Shown piece by piece: positions 1 through 13,378 of a stretch of 64,000 nucleotides of DNA. The DNA lies in NCBI RefSeq assembly GCF_001039355.2, contig NW_019773836.1, forward strand, positions 263,736 to 327,735, in the 5' to 3' direction. Each line of letters starts with the position of its first letter. Position 1 is the stretch's first letter. The position numbers and the translations under genes were made by a program. A model generated the notes under the pieces. It was not told the DNA's origin. It saw only the letters and a list, made by a program, of their open reading frames with translations, and did not search any database. Source of the DNA: Lingula anatina. Lineage: Eukaryota > Brachiopoda > Lingulata > Lingulida > Lingulidae.

Positions 1-48
1 TTTTTTTTTTTTTACTTTTTCGTGCTCTATTATTCGTCTTCCTTACAG

Positions 49-230
49 GCCGCCGTGTGTGTCTGGGGGAGTCCCTTGCAAAGATGGAACTATTCCTGTT
101 CTTCACCAACTTGCTTCAGCAATTCTCGTTTACGATACCCGCCGGGGAAGAGAAACCGAGCCTCAAGTCCCAGTGGTCAATCGTGCGGTCTCCACGACCT
201 TTTAGGGTCGAAGTGCACAGGAGGCGCTGA
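49..230 (+). CDS. CYP2-clan cytochrome P450, terminal exon only (gene 1, 5' part outside window)
   Basis: This is the last coding exon of a P450 whose other exons lie before the window. It opens after a pyrimidine tract and an AG at 47-48, in phase 1, and ends with TGA at 228-230. It encodes the second half of the heme-binding signature (GRRVCLGE, with the cysteine thiolate ligand) followed by the L-helix ([17 protein letters not shown]) and the C-terminal beta region, ending VEVHRRR. Length (182 nt) and phase are identical to the last exon of the three full P450 genes downstream, so it belongs to the same tandem family. The product is expected to be an ER-anchored heme-thiolate monooxygenase; the substrate cannot be inferred. 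No stop or frameshift is present in this exon. Confidence 0.88.
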
Positions 231-2849
231 TGCGCGGGCACTTGTCTGTGCATATCGATGAATAGGAGTTATCCCAAAAGTTAATCTTAAGCTGTGCAGA
301 ATATTCAAATGTAATTATGTCCACACTATATGCTTGGCATCACGCACGAATTCCTTTTATGCTAGATTCGCCACTTTTATATTAAAAAGTCACAGAACGT
401 TTACCTTTATTAACACTAGGTTTTAACGTAGGCCTTATGATGAATACGTAAGACGGCAATAAGCCTTAAGCAGGTGTTCTGAAGCCATAAAATAGGGTCG
501 TAGGCTGAATTATGTTTGTGGAAACCCGCTAAAATCTATAATATAAACATAACACGACTGCAATTTATTTGCTCCGCCTGTGAAACTCTTGAAGAATGAA
601 GAAAATGTAAGACACTTCTGCTGTGCTGGGAGAAAGGAAATTACTTACACTTTGTTAATTCCCGTCAAACAAAAATTTCTTTTCCAAATAATTTAAGGGG
701 GAAAGAGGACCCCCCCCCTGTTGAAGCTTATGAACATGAGTTCTAGATAGAGGTGTAATATTATTTATATTTCTTTTCATTAATCACTTGCCATAATAAG
801 GCTATTGGTATAGCAGTAAGTGATGTATCTTGCCTGATTATATCTTGCCAAAACGCCATGTATGTTCTTTATGTTTATTATTGTTGTTGTTGTCGTTGTC
901 AAGAGGACCCCCCCCCCATATTAAAGCCTATGAACATGGCTTCTAGATACAGGTGTATATATATTTTTATATTTCTTTTCTTTAATCATACCAACCTAGA
1001 TGTCTGTTTGAACATGTAGGATAATTATAATTAGCGCAAACAACAACTACTACTTAAATGTCTTATATATTTTACATTTGGGAATAAAGCTTAATTTTTA
1101 AAGACCTTACTGTATGGCTTTAGTTTACGGATGAATTCGGTTCGCAAGAACCCTAATTTTAAGAGTGTATTAGGAAGGCTGGGAGCTACATGTAGGGGTT
1201 AGGGAAGAGGCCTACTTGACTAATCGCTTTTCGGTCGTTTTTTATATCAAAACAGGCTGTTGTATCTTTCTCAAACGTTTTTAAGATCAATACAGCAGCA
1301 TAGCAACGGTGAAACTCTGCACTGGTGTTAAATTTCCAAATAAGGCAATGCATAGTACGTTAGTAGGTCAAGGTCAATACAGCAGCATAGCAACGATCAA
1401 ATTCTGCACTTTCGCAAAATTTCCAAATTAGGCAATGTATATTATAAATACGTTAGTAGGCCTGTACAAACCTTGCTATCGCCTCCGTGCTGTTGTCAGA
1501 TCTAAAAATAGACGTGACCTACTTTATAAGTGACTGCACGCATTTGACAGCTCGACTATAGCCAAGGAATACAGGTAGGCTACGAAACATCGACGACAGG
1601 TTCGTAATGACAATATTTTTATGCTTTATAGGCACCACATGCGCTGGGGTAAATGCACAATATCGTTATGCCTTTGTTGATCTAATAACATCTATAAGTC
1701 ATGGCCTTTCAGCCATATTTTATAAGACTGGCAATGTGAGTACAAAATGTCGCCATTAAGACATGTACATGTGCAATGTTTATTTCAAGATGTCAGAGAC
1801 TTTACCCATGTCGTCAAAATTTCATCCAATATTAGCCATGGGGTCTGAATCGATGGTGAAAAGAATAGGAAGCGTAGACTGAGATTCGAGAGAAATGCCC
1901 GTTCGACCGGAACAGGTCCACTTAAAGTGAAAACGCGATCATCAGCTGATAAAGATCAGACATATGTAGGAAGTAAATAGAAATGGCGTAGAAGTGGGGT
2001 GTGGCTCGGGTGTCGGGGGAAATGCATACTTGGTCGGAAAATTAATGCACACTGCTGAAAATTACATAATCTAGGTTTTATGCCATTTTTCCAGGATCCA
2101 CTAATGAGGGGTAAAACATTCATAATCAAGTAACTGGGTGTGGTAGGCCTACTCCCCCCTTAATTAGCTTCTCCACGTGCTCCCTGTGTTTTAATATAAA
2201 CGGTAGTGACTGAAAAAAAGGACTTTGGGCTGATCCTCCCCATTGCAGGTCTCAAGCCTACCAATTGAGACTATAGTCATTTCGTTATTTACATGTTCAT
2301 TCTGATAACATGTTTGATAACAAGCGTCGTGTAGGCCTACATTCTTTCTCTAGTTGCTGAGGTCCCAGCGAGAGGGAGGCTTACAGTGTATGGCCTACAT
2401 GTGTTTTTCACAAGATTATAGTGTTATCACAATTATTATTATTACTTCTATATAATCATAATTAATTCATTATTTACTATATTTTATGATAACGCATTAT
2501 TATTACTTTTATATAATTATAATTAATTCATGAATTTACGATTAATTAAAATTTATTAAATAAATTAAAAGCACATAATGCTGTGGCGACGTGCCACCTG
2601 CTTTGAATTTATTTTGTATATATAATTATTGTAGAAATAAATCTGTTAAAAAACACACGAATTAACCAAGACACCGCACACTTATTTTGCACCAACAGAG
2701 CGATAGCTAGCAATAACTTTCATCCGCTCTGGTAGTGGTGGTTAATTTGGGGAGGGGGTTAATGTGGGTGTTGGTGCTAAAAGATCTGCAGGTAGTGTTA
2801 GTAAACGCCTAAGCCATTTATATGATTTGCATTTGATTTTCTTTTGAAG
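231..2849. other. Intergenic region upstream of P450 gene 2
   Basis: No coding exon is recognisable. The stretch holds an imperfect direct repeat (about 702-785 and 901-988, each with a C-run and a TGAACATG motif) and an 85-90 bp tandem duplication (about 1283-1368 and 1369-1462). From about 779 onward it is homologous to the DNA upstream of P450 gene 3 (about 8811-10351), with a deletion in the latter. The part nearest the ATG probably contains the promoter, but I see no convincing TATA box or initiator and do not call one. Confidence 0.6.
1283..1462. repeat. 85-90 bp tandem duplication
   Basis: Two consecutive diverged copies each contain CAATACAGCAGCATAGCAAC, then an AAATTTCCAAAT block and a CGTTAGTAGG block. 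The homologous upstream DNA of P450 gene 3 (about 9100-9200) has only one copy, so this duplication arose in, or was retained only in, the gene 2 lineage. Confidence 0.7.
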
Positions 2850-4738
2850 ATGGTTGCAATAATGGATATCTCCCCAACTACTTCAATGCTGTTGGTTTTC
2901 GTCATCACATTCCTCGTGGTTTGGCTGTGGAGAAGGAAAGAAAAGGTATGATGATTACTGAAGAGGAAACAGTTTATTCTCCAATGGTAGTTGAACCATC
3001 CCTTCTTTCATCAGTTATAACGCAGATAGAGGAAAAGAGAGAGAGAGAAAAAGAGAGAGGAGGGGGGAGAGGGAGTAAGGGAGAAAAAATTCCGTGTCTG
3101 TGGTTAATAATATTGATACAGAAAGAGTTGAGGAGCTTCACGCGAAATCAAAAAAAGGTATTTCGAGTAAAGCTTTGCAACCAGGGCCCTATTGCTTTAT
3201 GTGGCTATAACCACAGTACGATTTGAAAAGTACAGGCTGCGCGTGCTCTTTTTCACGTTTGTGTATGCTGTGAATAGTCTACATGTGATTCTCTACTCGA
3301 ACCGTAGTTTGAATAAGTTTTTTATTTATTTTCAAGCCGAGAGCAAACCTTCCACCCAACAAGTGGTTCCCCTTCAGTGAGTTCTTAGGTCTGTTTGCGG
3401 AGCTGGATGAATTTTTAAAGAACGTGCCCAAGAGCAAACCTCTCACATATTTCTGCAACAGATTTACAGGAGATAGCGTATTCATTTTTCACAACCACGA
3501 GCTCATCCACGAAGCTTTCGTCAAGAAAGGGAATTCATTTTTGGGAAGACCAGGACCTTATTTAGGGAAGGAATGGGCTACACAGAACGGTAAGTTAAAA
3601 GCGTGGAGGACAAAAGATGCGTTTGGGAAAGAGATTTTTTTTTACTTTGAATACCAACGATGACACAGACAATATTGTCTAGAACGTGAACTACCAGAAT
3701 TATTTTTATGTTAAGTAGGGCTAGTATGACATGACGGTGGTCCCCCACGAACCGTGGTCCGATTTCCATTACTTTATAAGCATTTGCTTCCTTTACTAGG
3801 GCGCTAATATCAGTTCCCTAAACCAGGTTCAAGTATTGATTTTTCACTAGATATTCACATATATTTCTCGGCTTTGACAAGATACTTTTTTGGACTGTGT
3901 TCCATTTGGTATTTTTTCACAGAGGTCCAGCAAAATGTTTTGCATAGAAGTGGCATTATCATTCGACTCAACAACTATTTGCTAGCCCTCACACTTCTTA
4001 ATATCGTTATTTTGTATTACGTAATCTAATGGGCCCGGCCTTCCATTCCTAGGACTAAAATTCTTGGTACACAAGTATCTGTTTTGGAAAGGAAAGTCTT
4101 TTCTCATAAACCAGGATTCTTGTCCGTTTTGGCCCAAAACGCAGAGATTATGTGCTCGTTTCTTAGCACAAAGAGGTTATGTTTAGAATCGTACTTTCAA
4201 ATGGGATTTATAATCATAATTTTAAAAATAGTAATTTTCACATGATGACATAACTTTAGGTGCAATGCACACCCAAAACGCGCCTTAAAGTCATAGACGC
4301 CTTAGCTACATGTTCGTCGTCTACACGGAACAGGTACTAGATTCAGTTCCAAACTGTTAACAAATTCTTTATCCTATCTCACAAAGGTGTGGCCCATGGC
4401 ATTGCAAACGCTTCAGGTGATCTGTGGAAACAACAACGGAGATTTGCCCTGATGACTTTACGTGACTTTGGACTGGGGAAGACCTCCATCACGGAGAAGA
4501 TTCACGAAGAGATAGGATATCTTCTTGATGAATTCCAGAAATATGACGGCAAGGCCGTAGATCCGCAATACCTTTTGATGCCTGCAATATCCAATGTTAC
4601 CAATTCCATTGTGTTTGGAGATAGGTGAGAGTCTCGAACCCCGTTCAGCTATGCATTCATGAGAACCGTTTCACTAATTCCAAAGATGAGGCCAGATTGG
4701 CATTTTAAGCAATGCACTGATATATTTGTGTTAATCCC

Positions 4739-4801
<63 letters not shown>

Positions 4802-6753
4802 CCACCATCTTAAACATTTTAACAATTTTAACATTGTAACAAATCGTGTCCTTAAGTGAACATAATATATAAAGTAAAACAATATATAGAAAGTAAAATT
4901 GTGTTGAATGCACGAGTTATTTTTATATTACTATTTTAAAGCATTGAAGGTTAAATGTATATACAAACAATTCAATGTCCTGTGGGCAAAATATTAATTT
5001 ACATTTGTTGATATTGTTTATACGATGGGCAAAAAAATGTTCAGCTGAATTTTATTTTGACTTTTTTCAGATTTCAATTCGACGATCCAAAATTCCAACA
5101 GATTCTCAAGAACATTGGGGAACAGTTTAGATATATAATGTATATAACGTTCATAACTTTATTTCATACACATAATATCATACCTTCAGTTTTATCAACA
5201 TTAGACATATCTACAATGTCAAAACTAATTGTACATCAAGTAGACAGTAGTAACAAGTCGCTCTAAATAATGGTGTCCAGCAATTGTACCGTATTCAACA
5301 TGGAATATTCTTACAATTTTCTTGTCTCACAAGCCAAGAGTACGTTAAACTGGTGGCTTTACAAAACAACTCAAGACCAAATTGTTTGGTTTACTTCGAT
5401 TCAGGACATGTGACTCCACTTTTAATATATATATATATATATTGTGAAACTGTGTTCTTGACAATGGCCTAGATAGAGATCAAGGCCACAGGTCTGTGTA
5501 ACCTTTCTTTTTCATCTTCTTGGTGACAGACTTAATTTACCATATTTCAGGAGGGCACAAATTACACTCACGTATCCGATTTTGAGATACGTTCCTGGGG
5601 ACCCATTTAAAGTCCACTACTCTCTTAAACGCCTGGGAATTACACGGAAATTCCTTCAAGAGAGAATCCAGAAACATATGGCAGAATACGACCCGGACAA
5701 CATACAATGCTTCACGGATGCCTACATCAAGGCTTTAAAGGCCGAGAAAGACAAAGAGGGAACGTATTTCACAGGTAGGAAAAACTCCTTTTTTAATTCC
5801 ATATTTTACGTTAATGTGATCCGAGCTTAAACCGGAACAAGAGCAGCCTTTTTAAATTTACAATCGTTGCTACTTGGAGAATATGTACGTCATCAGTAAT
5901 TGATTGAAATTTACTGTCACAATTTTCAATCAACGATCTCCATGTGCAAGCCTATAATTTCGGGCGCAAAAGGTCTGTCACCATTTTAAAAGTCTAAGAC
6001 GTACGTTTCTCTTTTTATGTGTTTCAGAATTCCAGTTGTTGACGATATTAGAAGAGCTGTTTACAGCTGGCACAGACACTACCGTGACCACTCTCAGATG
6101 GGGACTGCTCTTATTGATTCTTTATCCAGACGTGCAGGAAAAGGTGGCTGTAACACTATATGTATACAGATCTGTGCATATGTACTAAATGCTGGTATAT
6201 GTACTGTGCATATATTTATATATGTTTTGATTATCTGCGTCTATCCGTGCCGTCGCCGATGCCCTCGTTGTTCAAACACCACTTTACTCCCAAACCTAAT
6301 TTTTCTTTTACTTTAGATAAAATGAGTTTTGCTTGACTTAAAAAAAAGCAGACTTCGTAAATTGGCGGCCATTTTTTTCGAAAGACATTGATTTCATTTT
6401 TATATACAGACTGAATGTGTCTGTATATAGGCCTATCTGTTTCGTTTTACTTGCAAACTTTCAAAATACATTTTATTATACTTATCTTTTGTGAAGGTTC
6501 ACGATGAACTTGACAGTGTGATAGGTTCCCGCCGTGTCTCCATGGAGGACCGTGCCTCCTTGCCCTATACGGAAGCCACACTGCTGGAGATACAGCGCCT
6601 TGGGTGTGTCATTCCCATGGTGGGACACAGTAATACGGAGGACGTTGAGATGATGGTATTGGAATATCATATGTAAACAAAAAAAAATAAATAAGCCTAA
6701 TACAAGCTTCTGAAAGGATAATCAATAATTTGATTCTTTTTCTTTTCTTTCTT

Positions 6754-6798
<45 letters not shown>

Positions 6799-7674
6799 AT
6801 GTAAAATGGACTGGAAATGTTGTTCCTCATAATAAGGGCATTTTTGTGTGAAATTACATTTCTACTTCCCTTCTACTGTTTGCATTATTTTGAAAATAAA
6901 AATTACTTGGATCAACTTTTTAAAGACATTTTACACAATATTGCTTCTTTTTTTTCAGGGCTATACCATCCCCGCGAATTCAAACATAACGGCAAATTTT
7001 CTTTCTGTCTTTTACGATGAGTCATTTTGGAACAACCCAAACAAGTTTGATCCAACAAGGTTTCTGGACGAGAGTGGGAAGTTGGGGAAAATTCCAGATT
7101 GTCTGACACCATTCTCTCTTGGTAGGTTTGCCGTTGATTCAGAACGTTTCTAACGGCGCAGGTCTATCGAAACTTAGGGTCCGTGTAACAGAAGGTTCGC
7201 TCACCGTGGCTAGAACACCTAACACAATCACCTGCAGGGCCACTACGTTTGGCGTTGAAGCTTCGTTTCTGTACATGTAGAGTCTACTTTCTGTTAAGAC
7301 TAGCGCAGATGCATACGTGGGAAGTCATTTCTGTTTACTGCAGATATGGGTCACTGCAGCGCGATATAAAACTATTGCATAAGCGAACACAATATAACTG
7401 GTAGGCGTAGTGTCATTTTTCCAACATAAAGAGCAGAAACTCGTGAAATTGCATAACAAGTTCTCTTAAGATTTTATTCATTTTCCTTGCAGGCGGTCGT
7501 GTGTGTCTCGGAGAGTCCCTTGCAAAGATGGAACTGTTCCTGTTCTTCACCAACTTGCTTCAGCAGTTCTCGTTTACAATACCCGCCGGGGAAGAGAAAC
7601 CGGGCCTCAAGGCTCGTATTGGTCTCTTGCGATATCCACTTCCTTTTAAGGTTGAAGTGCACAGAAGGCACTAA
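2850..7674 (+). CDS. CYP2-clan cytochrome P450, complete nine-exon gene (gene 2)
   Basis: Exons: 2850-2945, 3337-3589, 4387-4624, 5071-5139, 5551-5774, 6028-6143, 6497-6655, 6959-7121, 7493-7674, giving 499 aa with consistent phases. The ATG at 2850 precedes a membrane anchor ([15 protein letters not shown]) and a basic stop-transfer (RRKEK), then a proline hinge (PRANLPP). P450 motifs are all present: C-helix WKQQR (130-134), I-helix AGTDTT (307-312), ExxR as EIQR (363-366), FDPTRF (415-420) and heme loop FSLGGRVCLG (437-446, Cys444). This predicts an active, ER-bound monooxygenase using NADPH-P450 reductase. The number and order of exons match vertebrate CYP2 genes. Its closest relative is gene 3, with identical exon lengths throughout. 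Intron 3 carries a long (AT)n array and intron 7 a T-run. The start could instead be Met5 (ATGGAT), which barely changes the anchor. The substrate is unknown. Confidence 0.93.
4743..4799. repeat. (AT)n microsatellite in P450 gene 2 intron 3
   Basis: Uninterrupted AT dinucleotide array of about 57 bp, absent from the matching intron of gene 3. Confidence 0.95.
6756..6796. repeat. Poly-T run in P450 gene 2 intron 7
   Basis: Homopolymer of about 40 T preceded by TTTC-rich DNA. It is a plain low-complexity tract, and its length may be unreliable. Confidence 0.9.
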
Positions 7675-10351
7675 ACTTCCACGTCTTCTTTAATGAATGA
7701 CACAATGCATGACATCGATGTTATTCAAAAGACAGATCCAGAAACTAAATGTTAATGTTTATAGTGAAACAAAGTTTTGACTGACATTTATGATCATTAG
7801 CTATCGAAATTTCCATTTTTGTCATTTGTCGATTTTATTTAAGCTTCGTCTTCACTTTTAAGTATATAGACTATATAGCATTTATTTATTTTAACGTGAC
7901 ATGTGAATAAATATAAATATGTATGTCTCTCGGCCAAATGGGCCTACAAGTCACCGAACTTTGCACATTTATCAAAAACATGAAATTAAGGTTACAAGTT
8001 ATAACAAGATCAAACCCGGTTAGATATATGGCATAACAGTAAATCTCAGTAGTAATTGATGATACATTTTCTTCAAATTTGTATGTCTTCAACAGGGTGG
8101 TTCAATATAGAATAGGTCTCCAAGTGTGACAATGACTTTTCACTGATTAGAAAAGCTAACTATTGTTCGAGAATTATAATGAGAATACAGCCTTTATAAA
8201 TCTTACCTCTTATTTTTGTAGCTTTTCGCCCTAGCTACCGGCACATTGCATCGTAAAGTTGTTGTTGCGTTTTTTTAATAGTTCATTTTCACATTGATTC
8301 TCATAAACTTATTACAATATTCAGTTTACTTCATTTTCTTACTAATTTTTTTATTTTTCAATAAAGTTTCATGGCGATCTGCAATGTTACTGGCTACAGG
8401 ACATATCTAAAAAGGCGTTTGTTCTTTATTTGAATAGTGGCAGCGAAGAAAGAATTGGAAAATGCAAATTTATTATCCATTTGAAGCAACTTTTCAAATT
8501 TCTTAACCCAGTTTCCTCCCACTGACATTATAAGATCTCAATGCGAAACGAGCCCACGGTGGATGTGGATTTTTTTAGGAGTAAAAGAAGAAAACTTGAA
8601 CATTGCAGGCAACAAATAACAGAAAAATATACAACAGAAACGCATTTACGCTGACATGTGAATTACAGGCCTACTGAATTCAGCACGGGGACTATAAAAA
8701 GGATGTTGTACACTGTACATTGCAAGTGGGACGAGACGCCTAAACTGGACTCTCCCCATTGTTTCAACTGTTGTATACTATAAGCACGCTCCGAAATGGA
8801 AATAACCTTTAATCACTTGCCTTGTATATTTGTATAGCAGTAAGTGATAATTAGCGCAAACAACAACTACTACTTAAATATCTTATATATTTTACATTTG
8901 GAAATAAAGCTTAATTTTTAAAGACCCTATTGCATTTGCTCTGGCTTTATTTTACGGATGAATTCGGTCGCAGGTACCCTGATTTTAAGAGTGTATTAGG
9001 AAGGCTGGGAGCTAGGGGTTAGGGGAGAGGCCAACTTGACTAATCGCTTTTTGGTCGATTTTTATATCAAAACAGGCTGTTGTATCTTTCTCAAACGTTT
9101 TTTAAAGACAATACAGCAGCATAACATCGATGAAATTTTGCACTGGTGTCAAATTTCCAAATAAGGCAATGCCTATAGTACGTAATTAAGTAAGCCTATA
9201 CATAACTTGCTATCACGTCTGTGCTGTTGTCAGATCTAAAAATAGACGTGACCTATTTAATAAGTGACTGCACGCATTTGACAGCTCGACTGTAGCCAAG
9301 GAATACAGGTACGAAACATCGACGATAGGTTCGTAATGACAATATTTTTTATGCTTTATAGGCACCATATGCGATGGGGCAAATGCACAATATCGTTATG
9401 CCTTTGTAGATCTAATAATATTTATATGTCATGGCCTTGCAACTATATTTTATAAGACTGTGGCAATTTGAGTACAAAATGTCGTCATTAAGACATGCAT
9501 GTACATGTGTAATGTTTATTTCAAGATGTCAGAGACTTAACCCATGTCGTCCACATTTCCTCCAATATTGGCTATGGGTGAAAAGAATAGTAAGCGTAGA
9601 CTGAGATTCGAGAGAAATGCCCGTTCGATCGGAACAGGTCCACTTGAAGTGAAAACGCGATCATCAGCTGATAAAGATCAGACATGTAGGAAGTAAATAG
9701 AAGGGGCGTAGAAGTGGGATGGGGGCGGGAAAAATGCATGCTTGGCCGGAAAATTAAGGCACACCCCTGCTGAAAATTAAATCATCTAGGTTTTATGCCA
9801 TTTTTCCAGGATCCACTAATGAGGGGTAGACCATTCAGAATAAAGTAACTGGGTGCGACAATCCACCCTTACCTTCTCCTCGTGCTTCTTGTGCTTTAGA
9901 CGGTAGTGACTGAAAAAAGGACTTTGGGCTGTCCATACTGATAACACGTTTGATAACAAGTGTTGTGTACATTCTTTCTCTACCTGCTTGGTCCAGGCGA
10001 GAGGAACAGTGTACATGTGTTTTTCACAAGGTTTTATATATTTCTCTGGCTGTTCATTAGTTGAGCACGTCCTTTTTTCACAACAACTACCAGTATGCCA
10101 TCACCCAGATTACAGGTTTGGCTAGAAGATTATCGGTTTTTATATTCTTACACTTTTTAAATTTGCTGAATTAATAATTTTAATCTTGTATTAAGAGCAG
10201 CGATCTTGGGTTGGTCTGTCCATTTGCATATTGTCGTTTTATTTTGCAAATTGTAGGCAGTCTGTTCGTATGTCAACCTTGCCTGGCTTGTAAGCATTAC
10301 AAAGCTATACGATGTTGAAAGAACGTCACACCATTTGACTTGCCTTTGTAG
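7675..10351. other. Intergenic region between P450 genes 2 and 3
   Basis: The first part (to about 8142) is homologous to the 3' flank of gene 3 (14441-14900). From about 8811 to the gene 3 ATG the sequence is homologous to DNA upstream of gene 2. The middle (about 8143-8810) is unique and I see nothing coding in it. A candidate polyadenylation signal for gene 2 (AATAAA) lies at 7906-7911, and another AATAAA is near 8360. Confidence 0.6.
7906..7911 (+). promoter_or_regulatory. Candidate polyadenylation signal, P450 gene 2
   Basis: AATAAA 232 nt after the stop codon. The matching position in gene 3 is mutated, so conservation does not support it; it is called on motif and distance alone. Confidence 0.3.
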
Positions 10352-13328
10352 ATGGTTGAAATAATGGATATCTCCCCAACCACTTCGATGCTGTTGGTTT
10401 TCGTCATCACATTCCTCGTGGTTTGGATGTGGAGAAGAAAAGAGAAGGTAGGGTGTTTAATTACGAGGAAATAATTTATTCTCCAATGGTAGTAACTTCT
10501 TTCATCAGTTATTACACAGAGAGCTCGAGAGGGAGAGAGAGAGAGGATGGGGAGAGGGAGTAAGGGAGAGAGAATTCAGTGTGTCTGTGGTTTATGGTAT
10601 TGATACAGAAAAAGTTGAGGAGCTTCACGCGAAATTAAAAAAGATATTTCGATTAAATCTTTGCAACCAGCACCCTATTGCTTTATGAGGCTAGGTGGTT
10701 CGAGCTCTTTTCCGCATATGTGTATGCTGTGAATATCCGCAGAAAAGAACACGACATAGTCTGTATATGGTTCTCTACTCGAACCGTAGTTTTAATTGAT
10801 TTATATTTATTTTCAAGCCGAGAGGAAACCTTCCACCCAACGAATGGTTCCCCTTCAGTGAGTTCTTAGGTGTGTTTGCGGAGCTGGATGTATTTTTAAA
10901 GAATATGCCGAAGAGCAAATCTCTGTCATATTTCTGCAATAAATTTACGGGAGATAAAGTCTTCATATTTAACAGCCACGAGCTCATCCACAAAGCTTTC
11001 GTCAAGAAAGGGCATTTATTCCTTGGAAGACCAGGTCCTTTTTTATGGGAGGAATGGGCTACACGGAATGGTAAGTTGTAAAGCGTGGAGGACAAAAGTT
11101 TGGAATAGAGATTTTTTTTGTTTACTTTGAATCAACGGACCAAAGATTTCAGTATTTGCTAACCTTCACACTTCTTGATGTTGCTATTTTGGATTTAACC
11201 AAAAAGGACTCGGCCCTCCATTCCTAGAACTAAATTTAAAATTCTTGTTATATAAGTACCTTTTTTTGGAAAGAAACTTGAACCATTAAGTTTATCTTTT
11301 CTCAAAGACTAGGATTTTTGTCTGTTTTGTCTCAAATATTAGATATTTTATTCTTGTTTTATAGCACAAAGAGGCTATGTTTATAATCATACGTTAAAAA
11401 TGGAATTTATAATCATACTTAAAGAAAGGTCATTTGCACATGATGACATAGTGCAATATGTCATTTTAGTGCAATGAATACTCACGTGCCCCAAAGGCAT
11501 AGACGCCGTAGCCAAATGTATGCACCAAACGATAAGTAGATTATTCAGCCCAAACTGTGAACAAATTCTCTTTCCTGTCTCACAAAGGTGTGGTCCATGG
11601 CATCGCCAATGCTACAGGTGAGCTGTGGAAACAACAGCGGAGATTTGCCCTGATGACTTTACGTGACTTTGGACTGGGGAAGACCTCCATCGCGGAGACT
11701 ATCCAGGATGAGATAGGATATCTTCTTGACGAGTTCCAGAAATATGACGACAAGGCCGTAGATCCGCAGTATCTTTTGATGCCTGCCATATCAAACGTTA
11801 CCATCTCCCTTGTGTTTGGAGATAGGTGAGAGTCACAAACCATATCCAGCTTTGCATTCATGTAAACCATATTACTAATTCTATGGATGAGGCCTCTTGA
11901 GTTTGATGTTTGGAGATATGTTGGTATTTTAGCAATGTACTGATATAGTTGTGTTAATTCCTTAAATATATAGAAAGTAAAATTGTGTAGAATGCACTAG
12001 TTATTTTTATATTACTATTTTAGAGCAATGAAGGTTGAATGTATATACAAACAATTCATTGTCCTGTTGGCAAAATATTAATTTACATTTGTTGATATTA
12101 TTAATAAGATGGGCCTAAAATGTACAGCTAAATGTAATTTTCACTTTTTTCAGATTTCAATTCGATGATCCAAAATTCCAACAGATTCTGAAGAACATTG
12201 GAGAACAGTTTAGATATATAATGTATATAACGTTCATAACACTATTTCATACAAATAATATCATACCTTCAGTTTAATCAACATTAGACATCTACAATGT
12301 CAAAACTAACTGTTTGTCATTCTTCAAGTACACAGTAGTAACAAGTCGCTCTAAAATAATTGTATCGAGCAACTGTACCTTATTCAACAGATAATTTTAT
12401 TGTAATTGTCTTGTTACACAAACCAGGAGTATTTTTTTAAAACTCCGCTGGTGGTTTCACTTAAGAACTCAAGACCGAACTTTGTCTTAAGTTTAAAACA
12501 AAATTTAGTCTGCTTCAATTCAGGACATGTGAGTAGTCCACTTCAGTCCACTTTTGATATTTTAAATTCTTGCTTTTTTATGAAACTGATCTGTGTTCTA
12601 GATAGAGAACTAGGTCGCAGGTCTGTGTAACCTATTTTTTTGGCCCGTCTTCCTTGGTGACAGACTTATTTTACCATATTTCAGGCGGGCACAAATAACA
12701 CTCACGTATCCGATTTTGAAGTACGTTCCTGGAGACCCATTTAAAGTCCACTACTCTCTTAAATGCCTGGAAATTACACGAAAATTCCTCCAAGAGAGAA
12801 TCCAGAAACATATGGCAGAATACGACCCGGATAACATACAGTGTTTCACGGATGCCTACATCAAGGTTTTAAAGGCTGAGAAAGACAAAGAGGGAACGTA
12901 TTTTACTGGTAGGGAAATGATATTCTGTTTTTAATCTGCCATTTACGTAAATGTGGTTTCAGCTTTAAAACCGAACAAGGCAGCCTCTTGTTATGTTTTT
13001 ATATGTACAAAAGTGTCTACTTGATTGAAGTGAATTGTCACAATATTCAATCACCAGTCTTCACATGTAAGCTAATAATTTTGGCTGCAAAACGTTTTTC
13101 ACGATTTTAAAGTCCAAGACGTTTCTCCTATTATTTGTTTCAGAATTCCAATTGTTGACGATATTAGAAGAGCTGTTTACAGCTGGAACGGACACCACGG
13201 TGACCACTCTCAGATGGGGACTGCTCTTGTTGATTCTGAATCCAGACGTGCAGGAGAAGGTGGCTGTAACACTATTTTATATCTAGATCATAAATTTAAC
13301 ACTATTTTATATCTAGATCATAAATGCT

Positions 13329-13378
<50 letters not shown>

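Noticed and set aside
4649-4913. Frames with long YIYIYI stretches
   Set aside because: They are translations of the (AT)n microsatellite at 4743-4799.
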